Source: Gemmatimonadales bacterium
GTDB lineage: Bacteria > Gemmatimonadota > Gemmatimonadetes > Gemmatimonadales > JACORV01
Direction of reading: 5' to 3'
DNA: 58,622 bases
Assembly: GCA_035502185.1 (NCBI GenBank)
Contig: DATJUT010000024.1
Coordinates: forward strand, 1-58,622
Positions 33,861 through 42,810 of the stretch are shown here, piece by piece; position 1 is the first letter of the stretch, and the number at the start of each line of letters is the position of its first letter. The translations under genes were made by a program, and so were the position numbers. The notes beneath the pieces were generated by a model. That model saw only the letters and a list, made by a program, of their open reading frames with translations, was not told the origin of the DNA and searched no databases.

Positions 33861-35506
33861 GTCTCGCGGCGGCGGCCGCGGCGCTCGCCGTCTACCTCGT
33901 GCTGGAGAAGGCGGGACCGGGAGCCCTGTGGCTGGCGGCGCTGCGCGCCGCCGCCTGGGGCGCGGTGGCCGCGCTGCTGATCGACCCCGGGTGCCGCCGG
34001 GCCGGCGGCGGCTTGCCGCCGGTCGTGCTCCTCGACCGCTCGCTCTCGATGACCGATCCCGCGCCGGGGCCGGCGGGACTCGCACGCTGGCGCGCGGCGC
34101 TGGACACGGCCCGCCGGATCGCGGGGCGCGGCGGCCGCATCATCCTGTTCGGCGCGCAGCCGGCGGCCCTGCAGGGGCCGGCGCTGCCCGGGGATCCGTC
34201 CAGCCGGCTGCTGCCGGCGTGGCGCGAGGCCGCCGCCCTCGGCGGGCCCGTCGCGGTGGTCACCGACGGCGAGGTGGACGACGCGCGCGAGCTGCCGCCG
34301 GACTTCCTGCGCCTGGCGCGCATCGTGGTGCTGCCCAGGCCCGCGCGGGCTGACGTCGGCGTGGCCGCCCTGGACCTGCCGCTGGCCCTGCGCCGGGGCG
34401 ATACGGCGACGGCCGGCGTCGTGCTGGTCGCCGCCGGCACCGTTCCCGCCGACACCGCCACGCTGGAGCTTCGCGAGGGGACGCGCGTCGTCGCGCGGAC
34501 CAGGGTCGGACTGGGAGCGGGCGGCAGTCTCCGGCGCCAGCTCCGCTTCGTGCCGGGCGCGTTGCCGGCGGGCGTGGATCACGAGGATCGCCGCTATGAG
34601 GCGCGGATCTCCGGGGTGAGCGACGACGCGGAGCCGCGCGACGACGCGCGGGCGACGCTGGCCGAGGTCTCGCGCACCAGCGCCATCGCGGTGCTGTCCG
34701 ACAGCCCCGACTGGGACTTCCGGGCGCTCACGGCCACGCTGCAGCAGACCGCCGGCGTCCCGGTCGCCGCGTTCGTGCGGGTGGCGCCGGGCGGGCCGTG
34801 GCGCGACGCCGCCTCGCTCCGGCCCGTCGCGCAGGCCGCGGTCGAGGGTGCGGCGCGCGCCGCCGCGCTGGTGGTCGTGCACGGCACGGCCGCCGGCACG
34901 ACGCCCCTCGCGGCGCTCGCGCGCCACGCCCTGTGGCGGTGGACGACGCCCGGGACCGGCGTCGTGGCCGGCGACTGGTATGCGGTCCCGTCGGCCACGG
35001 CGTCGCCGCTCGGCGCCGCGCTGGCCGGTGTCCCGGCCGAGAGCCTGCCACCGCTCGAGGCGCTGGCGCAGCAGCCGGGGGACTCCGCCGGGTGGACGGC
35101 CGTGTCGGCCCGCCTCGGCCGCCGCGGGCGCGCCTGGCCGGCGATCGTGGGCGCGGAGCGCGGACCGGTCCGGGTGGTGCGCATGCTGGGGTCGGGCTTC
35201 TGGCGCTGGGCCAGCAAGGGCGGCGTGGCCGCCGAGGGATACCGGTCGCTCGTCGCTGCGCTCAGCGACTGGCTGCTGACGGCGCCGGAGCGCGAGGGGG
35301 CGGCGCTCGCCGCGCGGCGCGACTCGCTCAACCGCGGACTCGACGAGTGGCTGCCGAGGGCGCGAACCTTGAGCGGCCAGCCGGGGCTGCGCGCGACGGG
35401 CCCAGCCGAGACGGAGCCGCTGCGCCGGATGCCGTGGGTGTACGGGGCGGCGCTGGGGGCTTTGGTGCTGGAGTGGGTCGGGCGGCGGCGAAGGGGAATG
35501 AGGTGA
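33845..35506 (+). CDS. Membrane protein with vWA (MIDAS) domain, BatA-like
   Basis: The 553-residue protein starts at GTG 33845. Two N-terminal hydrophobic helices (YVVVGLAAAAAALAVYLV and [17 protein letters not shown]) precede a vWA domain with the MIDAS motif DRSLS in VVLLDRSLSMTD. A central region shows beta-sandwich character (TATLELREGTRVVARTRV), and there is a C-terminal membrane helix ending in RRRRGMR. BatA/BatB-type proteins share this layout. Substrate and partner are unknown. The stop lies in the first bases of repeat copy 2. Confidence 0.75.
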   Translation: MYVVVGLAAAAAALAVYLVLEKAGPGALWLAALRAAAWGAVAALLIDPGCRRAGGGLPPVVLLDRSLSMTDPAPGPAGLARWRAALDTARRIAGRGGRIILFGAQPAALQGPALPGDPSSRLLPAWREAAALGGPVAVVTDGEVDDARELPPDFLRLARIVVLPRPARADVGVAALDLPLALRRGDTATAGVVLVAAGTVPADTATLELREGTRVVARTRVGLGAGGSLRRQLRFVPGALPAGVDHEDRRYEARISGVSDDAEPRDDARATLAEVSRTSAIAVLSDSPDWDFRALTATLQQTAGVPVAAFVRVAPGGPWRDAASLRPVAQAAVEGAARAAALVVVHGTAAGTTPLAALARHALWRWTTPGTGVVAGDWYAVPSATASPLGAALAGVPAESLPPLEALAQQPGDSAGWTAVSARLGRRGRAWPAIVGAERGPVRVVRMLGSGFWRWASKGGVAAEGYRSLVAALSDWLLTAPEREGAALAARRDSLNRGLDEWLPRARTLSGQPGLRATGPAETEPLRRMPWVYGAALGALVLEWVGRRRRGMR

Positions 35507-35660
35507 GGACGCAAGGAGTGACGAGGTGAGAGGTTAGAGGTGAGAAGTGAGACGTTCAAGTGAGAAGTGAGGGTGAGGGGTGAGACGTCTCACCCCTCAC
35601 GCCTCCCGCTCCTCACGCCTCACCTTAACTTCTCACTTCTCGCGCCTCACCTCTCACCCT
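35507..35660. repeat. GTGAGA-type inverted repeat, copy 2 (before ftsY)
   Basis: The left half has many plus-strand units (GTGAGAGGT, GTGAGAAGT twice, GTGAGACGT), the right half their complements (CGCCTCAC, ACTTCTCAC-like, ACCTCTCAC). The centre is a perfect 28-base palindrome at 35573-35600, whose half is GTGAGGGGTGAGAC. The repeat ends directly at a GGAGG ribosome-binding site for ftsY. Confidence 0.85.
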
Positions 35661-35670
35661 GGAGGTTCCT

Positions 35671-36576
35671 CTGGCAGGTCTGTGGGACCGCATCAGACGC
35701 CTCGCCGTCACCGACGTCGGTGCGTTGCTCCGCGGGTTGGGCAAGGCCGACCTCGACGAGCTGGAGCGCGTGCTGATCGAGGCCGATCTCGGCGTTGCGG
35801 CCGCGGAGGAGCTGGTGGCCGAGGTCGGCGAGCGGGTGCGCCGCGGCAAGCTCCGGAGCGGCGAGGAGGTCCGCGCGGCGCTCGAGGAGCGGCTGGCGGC
35901 CATGCTCGCCGCGCCCTCGGGCGGCGGGCCCGCGCCCGGCGTCGTGGCGCGGGCGGAGCCCGGCCCCACTCTCGTCCTGATGGTCGGCGTGAACGGCACC
36001 GGCAAGACGACCGCCGCCGCCAGGCTCGCGCGCCGGTTGCGGGCGGAGGGCCGGCAGCCGCTGCTCGTGGCGGCCGACACCTACCGGGCGGGCGCCGTGC
36101 AGCAGCTCGAGCGCTGGGCGGAGGCGCTGGGGCTGCCGTGCGTGAAGGGCGCGAGCGGCGGGGATCCCGCGGCGGTGGTGTTCGACGCCATCGAGGCCGC
36201 GCGCGCCCGGGGCCTCGACACCGTGATCGTGGACACCGCCGGCCGGCTGCACACCCAGGACGACCTCATGAAGGAGCTGCAGAAGGTGGCACGGGTGGCC
36301 GCTCGCAAGCTGCCCGGCGCGCCGCACGAGACCCTGCTGGTCCTGGACGGCTCGACCGGGCAGAACGCGGTCCAGCAGGGTCGCGCGTTCAAGGCCGCGC
36401 TGCCGGTGACCGGGCTGTTCGTCACCAAGCTCGACGGCACGGGCCGGGGCGGCACCGTCGTCGCCCTCGCCCGGGACCTCGGCCTGCCGGTGCGGTTCCT
36501 CGGCGTGGGCGAGGGCGCCGAGGACCTCGAGGTGTTCGACGCCGCGACCTACGCGCGCAGGCTGCTCGGTGCCTGA
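35671..36576 (+). CDS. ftsY: FtsY signal-recognition-particle receptor GTPase
   Basis: FtsY docks SRP-ribosome complexes at the inner membrane. The 301-residue protein has the N domain (DELERVLIEADLG), G1 GVNGTGKTTAAARL, AADTYRAGAVQQL, DTAGRLHT, and TKLDGTGRGGT. It lacks the long acidic A domain. CTG 35671 is chosen since it follows GGAGG by five bases and includes the family-typical LWDRIRRL; the first conventional start is TTG 35725, which would remove it. recG follows after about 56 bases. Confidence 0.93.
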   Translation: MAGLWDRIRRLAVTDVGALLRGLGKADLDELERVLIEADLGVAAAEELVAEVGERVRRGKLRSGEEVRAALEERLAAMLAAPSGGGPAPGVVARAEPGPTLVLMVGVNGTGKTTAAARLARRLRAEGRQPLLVAADTYRAGAVQQLERWAEALGLPCVKGASGGDPAAVVFDAIEAARARGLDTVIVDTAGRLHTQDDLMKELQKVARVAARKLPGAPHETLLVLDGSTGQNAVQQGRAFKAALPVTGLFVTKLDGTGRGGTVVALARDLGLPVRFLGVGEGAEDLEVFDAATYARRLLGA

Positions 36577-36632
36577 GGCGGCCGCGGGCCGCGCACGGCG
36601 ACCGCGCCGGCGGCTCGCGCCGGTGGTGCGCC

Positions 36633-38735
36633 GTGCCTGAGCTCCGCCTCGACGCGCCGGTCCAGTTCCTCAAGGGCGTCGGGGAGCGGCGCGCGGAGCT
36701 GCTCGCGCGGCTCGGCATCGCCACCGCCCGGGACCTGCTCCACCACATCCCCTTCCGGTATCTCGACGCCACCCAGATCACGCCCATCGCGCGGGCGCGT
36801 GGCGCACGGGTGGGCACGGAGGTCACGGTCGTCGGGCGCGTGGTCTCGACCGGCATCCTCCCGACCCGGCGCGGGCTGCGCGTCTTCCAGGCGGTGCTGC
36901 AGGACGCCTCCGGCCTGATCGAGTGCGGGTGGCCCGGCCGGCCGTTTCTCGAGCGGAGCGTCCTCAAGGGACAGCTGCTCCTCGCGACCGGCCCGGTGCG
37001 GCACTTCCACGGCCGGCAGCTGCAGCCGCGGGAGTGGGTCGTCCTCGCCGACAGTGACGAGCAGCCCCGCGGCCAGGTGCTGCCCGTCTACCGGGTCACC
37101 GACGGGCTCACGGTGCGCCAGCTGCGGTCGCTGGTGGACCGGCACCTGGACGGCCTGCTGGCGAGCGTCGTCGAGGAGCTGCCGGCGGCGTGGCGCACGG
37201 CCGCGGGCGTGGTGGCCCTGCCGGACGCGCTCCGGCAGGTGCACCGGCCCGCCGACGTCGCCCAGGCCGAGGCCGGGCGCCGGCGCCTCGCGTTCGAGGA
37301 GCTGATGCTGTTCCAGCTGGTGCTGGCGCGGGCCCGGTGGCTGGCGCGGCGCTCGCGTGCCGGCATCCGCTTCGAGGTGCGGCGCGAGTTCACCAGCCAG
37401 CTCCGCCGCAACCTCCCCTTCGAGCTCACGGCGGCGCAGAAGCGGTGCATCAAGGAGATCGTGGCGGATCAGACCTCCCCCGTCCGGATGCACCGGCTGC
37501 TGCAGGGCGACGTCGGCTCGGGCAAGACCGTGGTGGCGCTGTTCGCGATGCTGGTCGCGGCCGAGAACGGCTTCCAGGCGGCGCTGATGGCGCCGACCGA
37601 GCTCCTGGCCGAGCAGCACGCGGCCACTCTCACCCGCCTGCTGGCGCCGCTGGGGATGATCCCGGAGCTGCTGCTCGGCCGGATGACGGCGGGCGAGAAG
37701 GCGCAGGTGCGCGAGCGGCTGGAGCAGGGCAGCGCGCGCCTCGTGGTCGGGACCCACGCGCTGATCCAGGGCGAGGTCGCCTTCCACCGGCTGGGCCTCG
37801 CCGTGATCGACGAGCAGCACCGCTTCGGCGTGGCGCAGCGCGCCCTGCTCGCGGAGAAGAACGCGCGCGAAGGCCCCGACGTGCTGCTGCTGTCGGCCAC
37901 GCCCATCCCGCGCACTCTTGCGCTGGCGCTGTACGGCGACCTCGACGTTTCGCGCCTGGACGAGATGCCGCCCGGCCGCAAGCCGATCCGCACCGCGATC
38001 CGCGACGACCGCGCGCGCGCCCGGGTGTACGACTTCGTGCGCCGGGAAGTCCGCGCCGGGCACCAGGCCTACATCATCTATCCGGTGATCGACGAGACCG
38101 AGAAGCTCGACGTGAAGGCCGCCGCGAAGATGGCGGCGTACCTGGCCGCCGAGATCTTCCCCGACCTCGTGGTGGGCCTGGTGCACGGGCGGTTGCCGGC
38201 GGACGACCGCGACGTCGTGATGCGGCGGTTCCGCGCCGGCGAGGTCCAGGTCCTGGTGGCCACGAGCGTGATCGAGGTGGGGATCGACGTGCCCAACGCG
38301 ACCGTGATGCTGATCGAGCACCCCGACCGCTTCGGCCTCGCGCAGCTCCACCAGCTCCGCGGCCGCATCGGGCGCGGCGCGGCCGCCAGCCACTGCATCC
38401 TGATGGTCGAGAACGGGCTGCGGAATCCGGCGTCCACCGCGCGGGCGCGGCTCGAGAAGTTCGCCGCGACCGACGACGGGTTCGCCATCGCCGAGCTGGA
38501 CCTGGCCGACCGCGGGCACGGCGAGCTGGTGGGCGCGCGGCAGGCCGGGCCCGTGGAGTTCCGGTTCGCCGACTGGTCGCGGGACGGGGACCTGCTCGCC
38601 CTGTCGCACCGCCTGGCCCGCGACGTGATCGCGGCCGACCCCACCCTGAGCGCGCGCGGGCTCCGGCCCGTCGTGGCGCAGATCGGTCGGCGCTTCGAGC
38701 GCGGCCTGGAGCTGTTCCGGGCGATCCCGGGCTAG
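36633..38735 (+). CDS. recG: RecG ATP-dependent DNA helicase
   Basis: RecG reverses stalled replication forks and migrates Holliday junctions. The 700-residue protein has the N-terminal wedge/OB domain (FLKGVGERRAELLARLG, VGRVVSTG), the Walker A loop GDVGSGKTVVAL (about 292), the VIDEQHRFGV box (about 392), LLSATPIPRTLAL and the motif VI region HQLRGRIGRG. GTG 36633 is chosen as homology starts there. It converges with the lipoprotein gene downstream. Confidence 0.97.
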   Translation: MPELRLDAPVQFLKGVGERRAELLARLGIATARDLLHHIPFRYLDATQITPIARARGARVGTEVTVVGRVVSTGILPTRRGLRVFQAVLQDASGLIECGWPGRPFLERSVLKGQLLLATGPVRHFHGRQLQPREWVVLADSDEQPRGQVLPVYRVTDGLTVRQLRSLVDRHLDGLLASVVEELPAAWRTAAGVVALPDALRQVHRPADVAQAEAGRRRLAFEELMLFQLVLARARWLARRSRAGIRFEVRREFTSQLRRNLPFELTAAQKRCIKEIVADQTSPVRMHRLLQGDVGSGKTVVALFAMLVAAENGFQAALMAPTELLAEQHAATLTRLLAPLGMIPELLLGRMTAGEKAQVRERLEQGSARLVVGTHALIQGEVAFHRLGLAVIDEQHRFGVAQRALLAEKNAREGPDVLLLSATPIPRTLALALYGDLDVSRLDEMPPGRKPIRTAIRDDRARARVYDFVRREVRAGHQAYIIYPVIDETEKLDVKAAAKMAAYLAAEIFPDLVVGLVHGRLPADDRDVVMRRFRAGEVQVLVATSVIEVGIDVPNATVMLIEHPDRFGLAQLHQLRGRIGRGAAASHCILMVENGLRNPASTARARLEKFAATDDGFAIAELDLADRGHGELVGARQAGPVEFRFADWSRDGDLLALSHRLARDVIAADPTLSARGLRPVVAQIGRRFERGLELFRAIPG

Positions 38736-38762
38736 GACGGCCGCCCGCGGCGCGCGGCCGTC
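38736..38762. terminator. Hairpin between convergent recG and lipoprotein genes
   Basis: GACGGCCGC (38736-38744) and GCGGCCGTC (38754-38762) form a perfect 9-bp stem with a 9-base loop, immediately after the recG stop and reaching to within the minus-strand gene stop. No T tract follows on either strand, so it may be a Rho-assisted or mRNA 3' end hairpin serving both genes. Confidence 0.5.
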
Positions 38763-39558
38763 AGTTGACGGTCAGCGTGTACGCCCCCACCTGCAACGAG
38801 TCGGCCGCGCCGATCCACAACAGCAGGATGTCCTCCGACGCGCTGCCGTAGCTCACGCTGGCGTTGGTCAGGGTCGAGTCCAGGGCGGACTGGGCCACCG
38901 TCCCGCCGCTCAGGCTGGAAACCTGCACGCCGGGGGTGAACGCCGTCGAGTGCTCCGTCAGCTGCAGCTGCGCCCCGGCCTGGACCCATCTGAGGTACAG
39001 GTGGTAGTAGTACTTCGTTCCCAGCGGCCCGTCGGTGTGATCCGCCGTGGTGATCGTCTGCGTCGTGGCGACCGAGGACGAGAGCCACGTGACCGACTGA
39101 TTGCCGGCGACGGCGGTGCTGTCCCGGGCGACGGTCAGGCGCAGCGGACCCGTGGGCGTCGTGCCGGAGGAGTTGGCGACCACCTCGTAGGACCCGGCCC
39201 TGAGGATCAGGCGCACGGTCGTCGTCGTGTCCGGCTGCTGGGTCACGTACGAGTTGGCGATCATCACGCCGGTGGAGTCCGTGAGCCACGTCAGCGTGGC
39301 TCCGCCCGGGGAGGACAGCGACAGCACCAGCTTGGCCTGAGAGTCCACGCGGAACTGATAGGCGTTGGCGTAGGTGTTGTCGGTGAGGCGGCACGACCGC
39401 GAGGTGAGCGAGTCCTGGAGCGTCACGCCGATGGTGAGCGTGCCCACGACGCCGCACGTGGGGCTCGGCGAGGGGTTGTCGAGCGAGACGCAGGCTCCGA
39501 CCCCGAGCAGGCCGGCGGCGGCGATCACGCGCGAGGCGCCGCGGAGCGAGTGACGCAC
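38761..39558 (-). CDS. Predicted lipoprotein with PPC-like beta domains
   Basis: The 265-residue minus-strand protein has a signal peptide with lipobox VGAC (cleavage before Cys at about 23). Two beta-rich, Ser/Thr-rich repeats of about 110 residues follow, each with a [17 protein letters not shown]- or [16 protein letters not shown]-type strand pair, like bacterial pre-peptidase C-terminal domains. It starts with GTG after AAGGAGA at good spacing, the best Shine-Dalgarno in the window. Exported and lipid-anchored; function unknown. It diverges from the sulfurtransferase gene. Confidence 0.72.
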   Translation of the reverse strand: MRHSLRGASRVIAAAGLLGVGACVSLDNPSPSPTCGVVGTLTIGVTLQDSLTSRSCRLTDNTYANAYQFRVDSQAKLVLSLSSPGGATLTWLTDSTGVMIANSYVTQQPDTTTTVRLILRAGSYEVVANSSGTTPTGPLRLTVARDSTAVAGNQSVTWLSSSVATTQTITTADHTDGPLGTKYYYHLYLRWVQAGAQLQLTEHSTAFTPGVQVSSLSGGTVAQSALDSTLTNASVSYGSASEDILLLWIGAADSLQVGAYTLTVN

Positions 39559-39703
39559 GGAAGTCTCCTTGTGTGCGAGGCCATCACGACAGCAACTGCA
39601 AGATGGTGGGTTTAGCGCCGTCGGTCACCCCCCCACTCCGGGACCGCGGCCGGCGGGCCGAGGGCGCCCGCGGCCCGACCCCGGCAATTCCAGGAGAGCC
39701 GCC

Positions 39704-40597
39704 ATGTCCGAGACCGGATCACCGACCCCTGTCACCGCGATTGCCGAGCGCGGGTACGCCCATCCCGATGTCCTGGTGTCCACGGCGTGGGTGGCCGAGC
39801 ACCTCAAGGACCCCGCGGTCCGGATCGTCGAGTCCGACGAGGACGTGCTGCTGTACGAGACCGGGCACCTCCCCGGCGCCGTCAAGGTGGACTGGGTGGC
39901 CGATCTCAACGACCCGCTGGTCCGCGACTACCTCGACCGGGACCGGTTCGCGAAGCTGCTGCGCGCGCGCGGCATCGACGACGACACCACCATCGTCTTC
40001 TACGGCGACAAGAACAACTGGTGGGCGACCTACGCCTTCTGGGTCTTCCGGCTCTTCGGGGTGCGGAACGTGAAGGTGATGGACGGCGGCCGGCAGCGCT
40101 GGTCGGACGAGAAGCGGCCGCTGGTGACCGAGGTCGGGCGGCATGCGGAGGGCAGCATCAAGGTGGGCGAGCGCAACGACCGCGCCATCCGAGCGTTCCG
40201 CGAGGATGTGCTGGCGCACGTCCAGGCGCATCACAAGCTGGTGGACGTGCGCAGCCCCGAGGAGTTCCGCGGCGAGCGGATGCACATGCCGGACTACCCG
40301 AACGAGGGGGCGCTCCGCGGCGGCCACATCCCGGGCGCGAAGAGCATCCCCTGGGGCCGCGCCGTCAACCCGGACACCCACTGCTTCCGCACGGCGGCCG
40401 AGCTCCGGACCATCTACCAGCAGGAGAACGGGCTCGAGAAGAACGACGACATCGTGGTCTACTGCCGGATCGGGGAACGCTCCTCCCACTCGTGGTTCGC
40501 GCTGAAGTACCTCCTGGGCTACGCCAAGGTGCGCAACTACGACGGGTCGTGGACGGAGTGGGGCAACCTGGTGCGGGCGCCGGTGGAGAAGCCCTGA
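39704..40597 (+). CDS. Two-domain rhodanese sulfurtransferase
   Basis: The 297-residue protein has two rhodanese domains. The N-terminal one lacks a catalytic Cys ([15 protein letters not shown]) and the C-terminal one carries [13 protein letters not shown], where the CRxGxRS loop is the active site. Such enzymes transfer sulfane sulfur from thiosulfate or mercaptopyruvate to acceptors such as cyanide. ATG 39704 follows AGGAGAG. A SufU-like scaffold, a nitrilase and a bacilliredoxin follow on the same strand. Substrate preference cannot be read by eye. Confidence 0.92.
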   Translation: MSETGSPTPVTAIAERGYAHPDVLVSTAWVAEHLKDPAVRIVESDEDVLLYETGHLPGAVKVDWVADLNDPLVRDYLDRDRFAKLLRARGIDDDTTIVFYGDKNNWWATYAFWVFRLFGVRNVKVMDGGRQRWSDEKRPLVTEVGRHAEGSIKVGERNDRAIRAFREDVLAHVQAHHKLVDVRSPEEFRGERMHMPDYPNEGALRGGHIPGAKSIPWGRAVNPDTHCFRTAAELRTIYQQENGLEKNDDIVVYCRIGERSSHSWFALKYLLGYAKVRNYDGSWTEWGNLVRAPVEKP

Positions 40598-40667
40598 GAG
40601 AAGGCAGCGTTCCGGGGCCGGTGGTCAGAGCGGCTGCGAGACGGCAAGTTGCGAGTGGTTACCAGAC

Positions 40668-41237
40668 GTGAGAGGGGCGGTGGACAGAGAGACCCGGATC
40701 GCCTGGCTGGTCGATCACTTCCAGCATCCCCGCCATCGAGGCCCGCTGGCGGACGCCGACGTGCGCATGCCCGGCGGCAACCCCGGGTGCGGGGACCTGG
40801 TGACCGCGTACGTGAAGGCTCCCCGCGACCAGGATCGCGTGGCGGCGCTCACCTTCGAGGGCGAGGGGTGCACGCTGAGCCAGGCGGCGGCGTCCATCCT
40901 CGCCGAGCGCGTGAACCAGCAGCACCCCACGTTCGACGAGGTGCTGGGCCTGACGTACGAGGAGATGATGGACCTGCTGGGCCGCGACCTCGTCAGCTCG
41001 CGGCCGCGCTGCGCGACGCTCGCGCTCGGTACGCTCAAGGCGGCCGTGCGCCGGCTCTCGATGGACCGCCGGCTCAGGGCGGCGGGCAGGACGGACGAGG
41101 AGATCCGCGCGCTCCGGGGCGAAGGCGCGGCCACCGCCGGCGGGCCCGAAGCGGACGGCCTGGTCTTCGGCGACGGGGCGGCCGGCGCCGCGGCCGACAC
41201 CGCGGCCCGCCTCCCGGATCCCCTGCGGCGGGGCTAG
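40668..41237 (+). CDS. sufU: SufU/NifU-like iron-sulfur assembly scaffold
   Basis: The 189-residue protein has the U-type scaffold motifs with three conserved cysteines in NPGCGDLV, GEGCTLSQAAAS and RPRCATLAL. The IscU/SufU fold carries nascent clusters or accepts sulfur from a cysteine desulfurase. About 40 residues after the last Cys are low-complexity. The start is GTG 40668; GTG 40680 is an alternative that keeps the conserved helix. No sufB, sufC or sufS is visible nearby, so it is separated from the core SUF genes. Confidence 0.88.
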   Translation: MRGAVDRETRIAWLVDHFQHPRHRGPLADADVRMPGGNPGCGDLVTAYVKAPRDQDRVAALTFEGEGCTLSQAAASILAERVNQQHPTFDEVLGLTYEEMMDLLGRDLVSSRPRCATLALGTLKAAVRRLSMDRRLRAAGRTDEEIRALRGEGAATAGGPEADGLVFGDGAAGAAADTAARLPDPLRRG

Positions 41238-41238
41238 C

Positions 41239-41253
41239 CCGGGCCGCGCCCGG
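41239..41253 (+). terminator. Short GC hairpin after the sufU-like gene
   Basis: CCGGGC (41239-41244) and GCCCGG (41248-41253) form a perfect 6-bp stem with a 3-base loop directly after the stop. It is followed at once by TATATT (41254-41259), which could act as a -10 for the nitrilase gene; there is no T tract, so the terminator role is tentative. Confidence 0.35.
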
Positions 41254-41310
41254 TATATTGCGCCCCCGGTCCGCCGCACCTCACCCCGGGGAACGGAGGC
41301 GACGACGCCG

Positions 41311-42243
41311 ATGACCAGTCCGCGCGTGGTGCGCGTGGCGGCCGTGCAGGCCAGCCCGGCCTGGCTCGACCGCGAACGGAGCCTGTCGCGCCTCGGCGAG
41401 TGGGCGCGCCGGGCGGCCAAGGACGGCGCCCAGATCATCGCCTTCGGCGAGACCTGGATCCCGGGCTACCCCGCGTGGGTGGACAGCTCGCCCGACGCGG
41501 CGCTGTGGGGACATGCCGGGGGCAGGGCGGTGTTCGCGCGGCTGGCCCAGAACGCGGTCGAGGTGCCGGGCCCCGCGTCCGAGGCGATCGGCAGCCTCGC
41601 GCGGGAGCTGGGGGTGACGCTGGTCGTCGGCGTGCACGAGCGCGCCGGCCGTACGATCTACAACGCGCTGCTCACGTTCGGCCCCGACGGTGCGCTCGCC
41701 AACCACCACAGGAAGCTGATGCCCACCTACGCCGAGCGGCTGGTCTGGGGACTGGGCGATGGCGCCGGCCTCAAGGCCGTCGCGACCGGCGCCGCCAGGG
41801 TCGGGGGCCTCGTCTGCTGGGAGCACTGGATGCCGCTCGCGCGGCAGGCGATGCACGACACGGGTGAGGAAGTGCACGTGGCCGCCTGGCCCGGCGTGCA
41901 GGAGATGCACCAGATCGCCTCACGTCACTATGCGTTCGAGGGCCGCTGTTTCGTCGTCGCCGTCGGGAGCATCCTCCGGGTGGCGGACTGGCCTCCGGAG
42001 CTGCCGCCCGCCGAGAAGTACGCCAGGGACCCGAGCGGCCTCGCCCTCAAGGGCGGAAGCGCGATCATCGCGCCCAACGGCCGGTACCTCGCCGGGCCCG
42101 TTTACGACGCCGAGGCGATCGTGGCGGCGGACTGCGACCTGGATGAAATCACCCGCGAAGCGATGACGCTCGACGTCAGCGGCCATTACAGCCGTCCAGA
42201 CGTGCTGGAGCTCAAGGTGAACGGTGGGAGACAGCACGGATGA
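41311..42243 (+). CDS. Nitrilase-superfamily hydrolase (nitrilase/cyanide-hydratase type)
   Basis: The 310-residue protein carries the nitrilase catalytic triad: Glu in AFGETWIPGYP, Lys in HHRKLMPT and Cys in GLVCWEHWMPL. These variants resemble true nitrilases acting on carbon-nitrogen triple bonds, not simple amidases. ATG 41311 follows CGGAGGC. Its neighbour two genes upstream is a rhodanese, which can detoxify cyanide by making thiocyanate, so cyanide or nitrile handling is a reasonable reading. The substrate is not determined. Confidence 0.9.
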   Translation: MTSPRVVRVAAVQASPAWLDRERSLSRLGEWARRAAKDGAQIIAFGETWIPGYPAWVDSSPDAALWGHAGGRAVFARLAQNAVEVPGPASEAIGSLARELGVTLVVGVHERAGRTIYNALLTFGPDGALANHHRKLMPTYAERLVWGLGDGAGLKAVATGAARVGGLVCWEHWMPLARQAMHDTGEEVHVAAWPGVQEMHQIASRHYAFEGRCFVVAVGSILRVADWPPELPPAEKYARDPSGLALKGGSAIIAPNGRYLAGPVYDAEAIVAADCDLDEITREAMTLDVSGHYSRPDVLELKVNGGRQHG

Positions 42244-42329
42244 AGCGAGCAGCCGGGGGCCAGGAGCTCTGGGACAGGGGTTGAGGGCCGGGTGGGAACT
42301 CGGCGGCGGACCCTCTACTATTAATCACT

Positions 42330-42800
42330 ATGAACCCACTCAACATTGTACGGCAGCCTGCTGCCGCGAGCCAGGCCCAGACCATGTACGACGAGCGCTT
42401 CGTCGCGCCGATGCGCGAGGAGCTGGTGCGCATCGGGTTCCAGGAGCTGCGGACACCCGAGGAGGTCGACGCTGAGCTGCAGCACCAGCAGGGCACGACC
42501 CTGGTGGTGGTGAACTCCATCTGCGGTTGCGCGGCGGGCCGCGCCCGGCCGGGCGTGGCGCTGGCGGTACGGCACGAGCCGCGTCCGCAGCGGCTCACGA
42601 CCGTGTTCGCAGGCCAGGACCGGCCGGCGACGGACCGCGCCCGGAGCTACTTCGAGGGGCAGCCGCCGTCGTCGCCGCAGATCGCGCTGTTCAAGGACGG
42701 CCGGATGGTGTTCATGATGCAGCGGCGGGAGATCGAAGGCAGGGATGCGCCGGAGATTGCGGAACAACTGATCGAGGCGTTTGACGAGTACTGCGGTTGA
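42330..42800 (+). CDS. Bacilliredoxin BrxA/BrxB-family protein
   Basis: The 156-residue protein is a YphP/YqiW-family thioredoxin-like oxidoreductase. The family ICGCAAG motif contains the CGC site used to remove bacillithiol from proteins in Firmicutes. MYDERFVAPMREEL and TVFAGQDRPATDRAR also match. ATG 42330 has no ribosome-binding site, while TACTAT (42316-42321) lies 8 bases before it, so the mRNA may be leaderless. It belongs with the sulfur/redox genes upstream and converges on a minus-strand gene across repeat copy 3. Confidence 0.93.
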   Translation: MNPLNIVRQPAAASQAQTMYDERFVAPMREELVRIGFQELRTPEEVDAELQHQQGTTLVVVNSICGCAAGRARPGVALAVRHEPRPQRLTTVFAGQDRPATDRARSYFEGQPPSSPQIALFKDGRMVFMMQRREIEGRDAPEIAEQLIEAFDEYCG

Positions 42801-42810
42801 TGCAGCCTGA

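Noticed and set aside
29325-34085. Very long minus-strand open frame opposite ftsA, ftsZ and the M23 gene
   Set aside because: It lies antisense to well-identified genes and is a product of extreme GC3; the translation is low-complexity and shows no family.
35520-35660. Possible CRISPR array in the GTGAGA-rich stretch
   Set aside because: Units are about 9 bases, irregular and without spacers of constant length; the stretch is an inverted repeat and no cas genes are near.
35567-35776. Short plus-strand frame across repeat copy 2 into ftsY
   Set aside because: It reads through repeat DNA and then the wrong frame of ftsY; no conserved residues or ribosome-binding site.
40600-40680. Fourth copy of the GTGAGA repeat before the sufU-like gene
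   Set aside because: Only scattered GCGAGAC and GTGAGAGG words occur and no inverted arm is present, so it was not called.
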